Source of the DNA: Heterotrichella gracilis
Lineage: Eukaryota > Sar > Xanthophyceae > Tribonematales > Xanthonemataceae
Direction of reading: 5' to 3'
NCBI GenBank assembly: GCA_032358255.1
Contig: JAULBX010026164.1
Span: 1-51,558, forward strand
Length of the DNA stretch: 51,558 nucleotides
A program made the position numbers and the translations under genes. Positions 21,083 through 29,790 of this stretch are shown one piece after another. The notes below the pieces were generated by a model. That model worked only from the letters and a program-made list of their open reading frames with translations. It was not told the DNA's origin and did no database searches. The stretch's first letter is position 1. Each line of letters opens with the position of its first letter.

Positions 21083-23119
21083 ATGCCTCCTCCTGAACTA
21101 AAGATACTTGTCAGTGGGCCCACTCTTGCACACGCCTTCCAAACAATCGCGCTGGCGAAGCAGGAGTTCGATGGCATGCTGCTGGGGAAGGTCCTCACGA
21201 GGAGCGTTGCGAGGCTCGCTGACGAGGGGGACGAGGAGGTTTTTGAAGTGAGAGAGGTTCTCATCACCGGTTTCTACTGCAGCAGCACTGTGTGCACCTT
21301 CTACACGCCTGAGGGGGAGGTGGACGGTGCGTTTCCTGCCGTGCAATGCATGCATATGTGCTGCATGTATGGATGCGTGCGATGCCAGCAGCTGTACTTG
21401 CTATGGTTCACAGTGCACTTATATACGTTTAAAAAGGGGGTGAACGGTTGCGTCCGTGTATTGCATGCATGCATATATATATTGGCAAGCTTGAGACACC
21501 TCATGGGTATGGCAACATGCAGACTCTGCACGCCCCTAACACAGCACTGAACAGCATAAACTACCACCTTTAAGCTAAATATATAGGTCTTCCTGGTGTG
21601 CATATGCAACGTGTCTCCTTGTGCCAATCAAATGGTGTGACTGCGGGGTGACTCGAGTGGCACTGACAGCTCACCGCTTGGTTCTTCCCACAGACACAGC
21701 CCTCGCGGACCTTGTTGGGCGCGTGGCCGACCCAGTGGTTGGATGGCTCATGGTGCACGCCAGCGACGCCCTGTTCCCTTCCGCTCGGGAGCACGCGGTG
21801 ACCACCCACCTGCACTCCATACTCACCTCAAAGCGGCCCGTGCCAGACAGCACGCCCACCCTGTTTGCCCTGTTCTCGACCACCACAGACCACACAGGCG
21901 CAACGCTCAACTTCCCCTTCAGGTTCTTCCAAACGGTGCGCCCATAGACTGCAGCACACTCCACTCTGTTCACGAAAAGCCTGCTCATGGTTTTTGCAGC
22001 CCAGCTGGGCAGGGTTCCAGCATCCTTGCACAGCATGGATTGAAAATGTTGCGCCACGCGCGCCAACCCATTGTGCTTCCCGTGTTGATAACTGAGGGTC
22101 CGTGCCATGTTGTAGCAATCACGCACACATGCCTCAATTGCATTCCTCAACAAAACCCTAAATCGGCACCACGCCACTCAAGGAGGTCAGCACCATATTG
22201 TACCACTCGCATGTTCAAAATACCTCTGTTGACGCCGTCATGCACCAATCCCTAGTCCCGCACCAATACCCTACCTGAGCACCAATACCCAAATCCAGCA
22301 TCAATACCCTAGTCGGCACCAACACCCTACTCCAGCACCAATACCCTACTCCAGCACCAATACCCTAATCCCGCACCACGCCACCCCAGGAGGTTTCGCG
22401 GATCAACGGCCGCCACCAATGCAACCTGCGCCCCACCCCCGTCGTCATCCAAAACCTTGGCCAGCACCCTACGGGGTATCGCAGGCTCACTGCTTTGTCG
22501 GCGCTGCCCGGCCCGGGTGAGGGGGCTGGCCAGTCGGCCTCTACCAGCGCGGGTACTGAGAGGCCCGAGGAGGCGTCACTGCTGTATGGGGAGACCCTGG
22601 ACCCAGTCCGTAAGTACTCACATGGGTGGATCAAAAGTCTAAGCCCTAAATGTCAAAGCACAAACTCTAAGAGTTTTAATGCTGTGTGAGAGACCCTGGG
22701 CCCAGTCCGTAAGTGCCCGCATGGTTGGATGAAAGCCCTGAACTCTCATTCTACAAGCCTCACTGCGGGATGGGAAGACCCTGGATGTAGGTCGTACGTG
22801 TTCACGTGGTCTGCTTAGGGGCAAAGGGGGTGAATGGACCCCCCCCCTCACAAGGATTTTCAAACATCTAAATGCGCAATCACCCCGCCTGTTGCCAACC
22901 TGTTGCCACCCTTGCTCCGCAGCCGCGTCGGTGCGCCAGCAGACCATGGAGGTCCAGTCGTACTACAAGGACATGCTGCTCACCATGGACAGGCTGTGCA
23001 AGGAGGCGTGTGCGCAGGCGGCACAGCTCAAGAGCAAGCAGAGGGCCATTGCTTCGCTGGAGGCCAAGATCGCCGATGCGCTCAACCAGCGGGGGGTGGC
23101 GTTGCAGGACGCCCTGTGA
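21083..23119 (+). CDS. Abraxas-like MPN- protein (BRISC / BRCA1-A scaffold family)
   Basis: Four exons: 21083-21326, 21694-21935, 22390-22609, 22923-23119; 300 residues with matching phases. The N-terminal ~165 residues fit an MPN- fold: LAHAFQTIALAKQEFDGMLLG, then VFEVREVLITGF, then VVGWLMVHAS, FALFSTTTDH and FPFRFFQT, with VVIQNLGQ after it. There is no JAMM metal motif. The last ~60 residues form a coiled coil (LKSKQRAIASLEAKI). This order matches Abraxas1/Abraxas2, which hold the K63-specific deubiquitinase BRCC36. The C-terminus lacks the SPxF phospho-motif that Abraxas1 uses to bind BRCA1 BRCT domains, so it is closer to Abraxas2 of the BRISC complex. Identity is by motif order only. 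Introns 2 and 3 and the 3' UTR carry duplicated exon edges. Confidence 0.72.
22150..22395. repeat. Minisatellite (CCAGCACCAATACCCTA) plus duplicated acceptor
   Basis: About eight imperfect copies of a 17-base unit at about 22240-22380 lead into the acceptor at 22390. The acceptor context (GCACCACGCCACCCCAGGAGG) has an older copy at about 22163-22188. Each unit includes CCCTA, half a telomere repeat. Confidence 0.8.
22588..22800. repeat. Three decaying copies of Abraxas-like exon 3 donor edge
   Basis: GAGACCCTGGACCCAGTCC followed by GTAAGT recurs at about 22690-22720 with one change, and a remnant (GAAGACCCTGGATGTAGGTC) lies at about 22772. These lie about 90 bases apart within intron 3. Confidence 0.8.
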
Positions 23120-23317
23120 ACTGGGGATTGCGGAAAGCTGTGAGGTGGCTTTGGGGGGGTGGTGTGTGCGGTCAGGGGGGTACTCGATGTGTTGTAGCAG
23201 CTTGGGTTGTTGTACCAGCGGTTGTACAGGCAGGCGCAGAGGGCCATTGCTTCGCTGGAGGCCAAGGTCGCTGATGCGCTCAACCAGCGGGGAGTAGTGT
23301 TACAGGACGCCCTGTGA
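23039..23317. repeat. 81-base coding 3' end duplicated downstream, open frame kept
   Basis: The last 81 coding bases including the stop (23039-23119) recur at 23237-23317. Six bases differ; four of these are synonymous, and the copy still ends in TGA. An acceptor-like GTACAG lies just before the copy. Confidence 0.9.
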
Positions 23318-23376
23318 TTTGGAACTACGCGTGGTGTGGGGAAGGGGGGGAGGGGATAAGGGGGTTATAACTATGT

Positions 23377-23386
23377 TGTAATGTAA
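23377..23386 (+). terminator. Double TGTAA polyadenylation signal, Abraxas-like gene
   Basis: Two adjacent TGTAA pentamers about 260 bases after the stop, just after the duplicated coding end. TGTAA is the usual green-algal polyadenylation signal. Confidence 0.45.
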
Positions 23387-24269
23387 CGTAGCGAGGTGAC
23401 TGTACCAGTCAGTGTGCCTGGGGATGGGGCGCGTAGAAGCATTGGCGACCTTTTCCATGGGTTCATGGGGATCCCTGTGTACCCTTTTTCGACCATGTTA
23501 CAGCTGTTTTATGACACAGTTTTAGGTGTTTTATGCAGGTTTGGAATGTGACTGAACAATCTGTTTTCAACCCAGGCAAGTCCCTGCTGAGCGGGTTATC
23601 TGTATGTTTCTCTTTTCTGCACCAGCGTCAGCCACACTGTTGGTGAAGCCAGGCCGTGGCCACTCCTATCCCTTCAAATGTGGTATGCTTCCTGTTGCAT
23701 TACATCGTTCTATTTCCAGCGGTGCCACCTACAATGCCAGCAGCGCGTCAGGGCATGTAGGACAATCAATACGTTGTAGTGCGTATAGTGCTTCGCAGGG
23801 CTACTTGCTTGCCGTGTACGGTAGTATGGGGACAGCATGCCACTTGGTCGACTGAATAGTAGCCTTTTCCTTGCTTTAAAGCCATAGTCAGGCCCATAAG
23901 AGCAGACCGCAGAGGAACCACTTGCATATGCAGGCCTGCATGGCAAACCCTAGAAGAAACCCTAGCAACAAGCACACAGGGCCAAATTGGCTGTACTTTC
24001 TGCTTGTTCTTTGAAGTGACCTCTTGCACTGGGTACTATTAACATCGGTCATACTATCTACACTTTAACACTGGGGATCGAGTCCGTAGAACTTACGGAA
24101 CAGAGTCGACATACCTCGTCCTGCGCCACAATGCATGCATATGTTGCTGCGGGGCATCAGTGACGAATCGCCGGCAGTCCGGCACCGTACCACTGCATTC
24201 TGCTAGACATCGATAGAAAGCAGCGTTCAAAGACAGCTGTGAGCACGTCGTCAGACCTATTCGGCGACG
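23387..24269. other. Intergenic, upstream of WD40 gene
   Basis: About 880 bases without supportable coding sequence. Presumed promoter of the WD40 gene. A short inverted repeat (CCGTA...TACGG) lies at about 24080. Confidence 0.4.
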
Positions 24270-27200
24270 ATGGGTGTAGTACAGATACCGAGCAACCCAT
24301 TAGGGGCCGCAAGCTTGACAGTGCATGTGGAGCTGGATGCAGTCGAGACACGTGTCCTCATCGACAAGCTGCATACGGCTGTGGAAGGGCTGGCGTACCT
24401 TTACGCCACAGCACGGCCAGACAGGTTCGCTGGCGTTTACAGAAACAGCTGCAGCACTGGTGATGCATCGCACTCCACAGCTTGGCTAGTTACAAGCGCC
24501 CAGTGCACTACTCCGACCGCTTCTTGTCAGACAATCGACTTGTATCTCAGTGCGAGAACCCACTGCATATGTGGCCCCACGCAGCCCTTGCCTACACCTC
24601 ATGGGGTGTGCAGCAGTCTGCGCAGCCCTGTCCTGGCAGCTTTGTACCCTCAGTCTATGCCACCAACCACAAGGGGCAGGGAGAGCATTGCAACTTGCAC
24701 CAGCATCCCACAGCAGGGTCTCCACCCATTCCGGGACACTAAACGTGCCTTGTGTAGCACCACACCAATAACCCTGTCTCGCCATATAGCCATGCCCCGT
24801 CACTCTTGTGTGGCAGTGCACCCTACCTCCTTGTACCCACGTGTTTTTTCCCTTCTGCAGTGCCAAGGGGAGCGTTGCGACATTCGCCAGCGACCTCAGC
24901 AGCAGGCCCTCGACCCGATCATCCCCCTCCACCGGCTGGCCCTCCACCCCCGCCCACTCTGCCGGGGCACCTCCCGCGGCTCCCACATCCCGCACGGCTG
25001 CCTACCCCCCACCCCCACCCCCGCCTGCCACCCAGCCCTTCCACCTTGCCCAGCGCTTTGACACCCTGGCGGTGGAGGAGCAGTGGAGCGATGCCTACAC
25101 GCCCCCGCCAGTGGTAGGGTTTAGGGTTCAGTAAATTATATAATCACATGCAATCCAGCCAGATTAGCAGTCAGTCTTGCACATGCGGTGCCAAGCAGCA
25201 GCCAATGGTAGGATTTAGGGATTAGGATTTAGGGTTTCGGTATTGGGGACTTCAGGGTCGGCGCCCAGCGCTTTAACAGCTTGGCGGTGGAATAGCAGGA
25301 GGGCGATGCGTACACTCATTCGTTCTAGATCTGAAGGGAACGCCTTCCTCTTAGCAACCTCCCCGTCCATGACCAATCCGCCTCTACAAGGACAAGATTT
25401 TTGAATATGTTGGTCTACCTCCATTTGATCATAATTATTTATGTACCTAGTTATTTATATCCCTTCCCCTGTTACAGGAGTTTCAGCCCCCACCCCCTGC
25501 CAGGGGCCAAGGGGGGCGACGAGGGAAGGACAAGGCGCAGAGGGGAGGGAGGGGGGGAAGGGGGGCAAGGCCAGAACCCTCACGAGGGTACCAACCCCCC
25601 GCCGCCAATGCTCATGGGTTTCAGGGCATGCCAGAGCAGCCTCCTGCGCCAGAGGTGCCCCAGCGGCCGCTCAGGCTGTCGGAAATGGAGTTGCCTGGAA
25701 ACCTGGTGGCAGGTGAAACCCTGACGCCAAACCCTACTCCTATCACGCTCGCAAATCCTACACTAGGGCACATGTAGGCTGGCTGATATGAAGGTGCTTG
25801 ATAACCTGGTGCAGGTGGAAAACTCTAGGCTCAGCGCATGTATCCATACAATAGGGCACACTTGCTGCCGGAACCCTGGGCACTCGACTCCACATTGGCT
25901 GCATACCTACAAAATGGCATCCAGTCGTCACATCGACCAAGGCATGGATTGTAATTATAAACAACCCAAATGGAGCGCAGTACGTGGTGCACTGACTGTT
26001 CCCAAATTTCCAGGCGAGTGGCAGCTCACCTACAGCACCTACCCCGAGGACCACAACCGCAACCCGGTGGACTGCATGACCTATGCCCACGCCATCGAGG
26101 GGCTGCCAGGTGGCGATGGCCATGCGGGCTGGCTCATCTCCGCCTCCAAGAACGTGCTCAACCTGTGGGAGTGCAGCCCCAGCGGGAACACCGGCGAGGC
26201 CTCGCTCATGGTAGGGTTTTGTTAGGGTTTCTGGGGATGGTGTCGCAGGGTTTAGGGTTTTGAGTATGTGCTCACCTGTGGGAGTGCTGATACCAGTGGG
26301 ACCATGTCCACCAACCCCTACAAATGTACCCAGGAAATCCTGACGCACCATGGGCATGCCATTGTTTACTGGGGGCATGTTGCTGCCGCACATAAAAGAT
26401 TTGCTTCCCCGTGATCCCATGTTGTATTATGAAACTTTCCAAATAAATTACAAATCAATGACAATATTACAAAAAACGTTTTACGCCCCCTCTCGTGGCG
26501 CAGATGATGCACTCCCAGGTGACGGAGTACAAGGTGGTGCATTTGGACCTCGAGCCAGCCACAAAAACCCTACTGGCGGCCTCCTCAGACCCCAAGGCGG
26601 CCAAGGAGTGCATCGGCCTGCACTCGCTCAACCCTACATCAGGATTCCTAGGGTTCAATCGCAAGCTGCCGTTGCCTGTGGAGGGCCTGCCCCTGGCGGG
26701 CGCATCGGCACACATGAAGGTAGCGCCCTATACCCATACCAAAACCCTACACCCTTACCGGAACCATACACCCTGCTCGTGGAGGGTTGGCCTCTGTTGC
26801 CCGTGAAGAAAGCGCCCTGATACCCTTACCCTGGTCCCTACTCTGTTATGAAAGTTGCCTCGCCCTGCCGCTGCCACATGCCTCATGCGGCTCTCCTCCG
26901 CGACTCCTTTCTCTCCACTCCTCCCCCCCCCTCCCCCTCCACCCCACCTCTCTCCCCTCCCCTCTCAGGTCCTCTCCCTGCACCCCTGGAACCTGCGCCC
27001 CCTGCTGCGGCACTGCGTGGTCACCTACGGGCCCCACGTGGTGCTCTACCCCACCGAGTCGACACCTGGCGAGGCGCCCAAGCCCAAGTTCCACTGGAAG
27101 GCTCACGAGAGCCACATCACAGCGCTGCACAGGAGCCCCTACGGGCTGAGCCTGTTCACAGGGGGCGCGGATGGCGTGGTGCACATGTGAGTGGGTGGGG

Positions 27201-28387
27201 GGTGGGGGGTTAGATTGGGTGCTGGGCGTGGTGCAAATTTGAGGGGGATAGGGAGTGAGTGAGTTTAGGGCATGGAGGGGCCGCACAGGAGCAACTTCAC
27301 AGCATTACACTGGAGCGCCTATGGGCTGAGCCTGTTCACGGGGGGGGCGAACGGCATGGTGCAAATGTGAGAGGACTGGGGTGCAAAGGGGTGGCTGGGG
27401 TGCTGAACAATCTGTGCGCATTGTGCGCATTTGGTCTCGTCCTCGGAATTATTTCCAAAGGGCATGCGGCTCCTGGTGGGGCTTGCGCTGCAAGCCCACC
27501 TCCCCAAAACACCCTCCAAATCCTGACGCCCTTCTCAAAACCCTAATGCCCCTTGCAGGTGGGACATGCGCGGCAAGCCCTCCTCCCCCGCCGCCTCCTT
27601 CCGCCTGCAGCGCCAGGTCACCGGCCTTGCTCTCGTGTCTGAGACCTCCCTTGCCACCACCTCCATGGCGGGGCTGCTGCAGCTGTGGGATGTGCGCAAG
27701 GCGGGTGCATGCAGGCGCACGGTGGAGACGCACGACGGGAAGTGAGTATGTGGGGACAAGGGGGGCTGCGCCTGAGTAGAATGCGTGTGCTGTTTGTGTG
27801 TGTGGTGGAAGGGGACAAGCATCATATGCATGTGCCATGTAGAGGTTCATCCACCCTGTTGGCGGGCTGTGGGGTGTGCGCAAGGCTCTGGGGCGGTCAG
27901 GTGGGCGGGGGAGATTCCTGATGGGAATTGAGTGGGTGGGAATTTGCTATCAGCTACCATGTGCTCTTCTTTGTATACTTAAAATTCCTGGCGATTGGGT
28001 ACAAGCTAAATATCTTTTCTCCCATAACCCAGGCGTCTATCACAGCTGGCCGTCAGCCCCATCAGCCACGTGGCGGCCCTGGCCACGCCCCCCAAAAAAA
28101 CTATCATGCTTATTATACACTTCATACATGGAATTGTCACTAGTTATCTTCCTTTGTCCAGGCCCATCACCAAGCTGGCCATCAGCCCCATCGGCCACGT
28201 GGCGGCCCTGGCCACATCCACCGCCATCTTTGCAGCTGACCTGCTGGAGGAGAGCGCCCCCCTGTCAATAATATACGACGACCCCCTGCACCTTCCCGCC
28301 ACAGCCATCATGTTCAACCCTTCCACCCACGAGCTGTACAGCAGCAGCGCCAAGGGGGTCATACACGTGCTCAAGCAGAGGGCGTAG
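24270..28387 (+). CDS. WD40-repeat protein with proline-rich N-terminal half, unknown function
   Basis: Eight exons: 24270-24424, 24861-25113, 25478-25712, 26014-26210, 26504-26719, 26969-27186, 27559-27741, 28162-28387; 560 residues. Phases fit throughout; the first exon's donor (AG|GTTCGC) is weak and its end tentative. Residues 1-50 may be helical. About 52-214 are low complexity, Pro/Ser then Gly/Arg/Pro rich. From about 214 to 560 there is a beta-propeller: repeat ends at NVLNLWECSPSG, DGVVHMWDMRGK and GLLQLWDVRKAG, with AHESHITALHRSPYG and ITKLAISPIGHVAAL opening strands. Such proteins serve as protein-interaction scaffolds; I cannot name the orthologue. At least six of its exon edges are duplicated into neighbouring introns or the 3' UTR. 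Confidence 0.7.
25047..25320. repeat. Copied exon 2 end of WD40 gene with TTTAGGG filler
   Basis: The exon segment at about 25047-25107 recurs at about 25258-25318 (GCCCAGCGCTTTAACAGCTT versus GCCCAGCGCTTTGACACCCT). Between them the donor GTAGGGTTTAGGG and a second run of four TTTAGGG-like units (25208-25236) occur. Confidence 0.85.
26155..26312. repeat. Copied exon 4 end of WD40 gene with TTTAGGG filler
   Basis: Exon text around 26157-26190 (GTGCTCAACCTGTGGGAGTG) recurs at about 26268-26312 as GTGCTCACCTGTGGGAGTG. The donor starts GTAGGGTTTTGTTAGGG and a CAGGGTTTAGGG block lies between. Confidence 0.8.
26670..26845. repeat. Copied exon 5 end of WD40 gene
   Basis: Exon end and donor (TGGAGGGCCTGCCC...ATGAAGGTAGCGCCCTATAC) recur in altered form at about 26776-26835 (TGGAGGGTTGGCCTC...AAGAAAGCGCCCTGATAC). 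AAAACCCTACACCC lies between. Confidence 0.75.
27108..27372. repeat. Copied exon 6 end of WD40 gene
   Basis: The exon end at about 27108-27190 recurs at about 27291-27372 with the GCCTATGGGCTGAGCCTGTT core and a GTGAG donor. Confidence 0.88.
27687..27940. repeat. Eroded copy of exon 7 end of WD40 gene
   Basis: GGGATGTGCGCAAGGC in the exon and GGGTGTGCGCAAGGC at about 27871 are followed by similar GGGAAGTGAGTATG / GGGAATTGAGTGGG pieces. This is weaker than neighbouring cases. Confidence 0.5.
28034..28216. repeat. Copied acceptor edge of WD40 last exon
   Basis: About 55 bases from the acceptor into the last exon (28160-28216) have a near copy upstream at about 28030-28086, with GTGGCGGCCCTGGCCAC in both. 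The upstream copy also has a CCCAGG acceptor. Confidence 0.88.
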
Positions 28388-28575
28388 GGAGGAGGGTGTA
28401 AGGTGTAGAGTGTTGTATGGGCGGTGCCTTGGGCGGTGGGGATGGGGAGGCGCGTGTGGTGACACCCTGTTGGCGTATCACTGGAGGGAGATGCCATCAT
28501 GCTCAACCCAGCCACTCACGAGCTATATATGTACAGCGTCAAAGGGTCATACACGTGCTCAAGCAGCGTGCGCGA
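28300..28575. repeat. Copied coding end of WD40 gene in 3' UTR
   Basis: The coding end at about 28303-28386 recurs at about 28493-28572 (GTCATACACGTGCTCAAGCA in both). The copy has lost the frame. Confidence 0.85.
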
Positions 28576-28694
28576 GGAGGCAAGGAGGGCAAGGGATTGT
28601 AATTGGTTCCACTATTGCATTATGGGTCCCGTATGTGGGGTGTGGGCGGTGCCCTGATGGTGGCGCCTGCTCCCAGCCTGGCCCAACAGGTGGA

Positions 28695-28710
28695 GGGGGG
28701 GGGGGGGGGG
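28695..28710. repeat. G16 homopolymer
   Basis: A run of 16 G in the convergent intergenic region, next to the copied coding end. Confidence 0.9.
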
Positions 28711-28843
28711 CATGTGCTTCGAATTGAGCATGACCCAGCTGGCAGCTGTTCAGACAGCGTTCATGAAAGCATTGTTCCATTACGTCAACCGCTGGCAGCT
28801 GGACGGCGTCGCTGCCTGGCGCCTATCCAGGCTGAGCTGATAT

Positions 28844-28853
28844 TGTAATTACA
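28844..28853. terminator. Palindromic TGTAATTACA, possible two-way polyadenylation signal
   Basis: TGTAA on the plus strand and TGTAA on the minus strand overlap in one perfect palindrome. It lies between two convergent genes, 457 bases after the WD40 stop and about 850 after the zinc-finger gene stop. Confidence 0.4.
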
Positions 28854-29556
28854 ACTGTTTTAGTAATACTACAGACTACAATTTCAAGGCTACAATTTCA
28901 AACAAGTTTGTGTCTTGCAGTACGCAAAACAACCCTGCAATCTTGACGCACACGTGACTGCCTGAGTGTGCACAGCGTACACCGCTGACTTGCCAGCTAG
29001 CTCATTTAGACTCACCTAGTTTAGCGCCAGAAAGAATATCCAACCATTTGGGTTGCCCTATCGGGTTTGCCTACAACTACATTTGCTCTCAGACTGGACA
29101 CTCAACGGCTAAATGTGACACCATATATACCCGGGTAGGTTCCAACGAGCCGGGTCGGGCCAATCGGTGGGCTGAATTTGGACCTAACTTAGCCTAAGAT
29201 TTAATCTTTCTTGCGTACCTAGTGTACACTACTCCCATGGGATGCACGCACCCGGCACAACTGGAATACATCTGTTTGCAATTGTGAACGCTGCTCACCA
29301 TCCATCCCTGGGACTGTGGGCCACTACCATCCTACAATCTCTTGGTGGCAAACCATTCCTAAAGCCGAACTTGCATACCCAGGCAAAAGCTGTCACATAC
29401 TGTCCTGAAACGCAACTATTCAAGCTGGTCTGAAATTGAGCTGGTTGCCTGATGTCCTAGGGCACATTGCGTAACACCTGGCGCATGCTAGCTGCTCAGC
29501 TTTACCTCGCCTCCCCCCTATCCCTTGTGCTACCCTGCTTATGCGCATAATTGCTG

Positions 29557-29790
29557 GGTCTGCATGGCGTCCATGGGTGCTGCCGAGGAAGTATCCAATC
29601 GCAAGCAACAAGGACGATGTCCCAAGCCGCCCAAGTCCTGACACACTCCCGATCCCAGGCGCCACAACTGCTGCACTGCGCAGGCCCATCCAGCCGCAAG
29701 CGTTACAGCTGCTGCTGCGCATAGTAGTAGGGCTGCGGCTGCATGGCAGCCATGGGCGCTGTTAGGAAGTGGTCCAGCGGCAGGCCCGCA
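29557..29790. repeat. Copied 3' coding segment of the zinc-finger gene
   Basis: GCTGCATGGCAGCCATGGGC in the last exon (about 29739) recurs as TCTGCATGGCGTCCATGGGT at about 29561 in the 3' UTR, with similar flanks on both sides. Confidence 0.7.

Larger units (their letters stand above)
28388..29702. other. Convergent intergenic region
   Basis: Holds the copied WD40 coding end, the G16 run, the TGTAATTACA palindrome and, at about 29560-29610, a copy of the zinc-finger gene's coding end. No other gene seen. Confidence 0.5.

Noticed and set aside
24425..25061. Continuation of the WD40 first exon through 25061
   Set aside because: The open frame there is in the wrong phase for exon 2 and its composition is non-coding after about 24430; splicing at 24424 to 24861 restores the phase.
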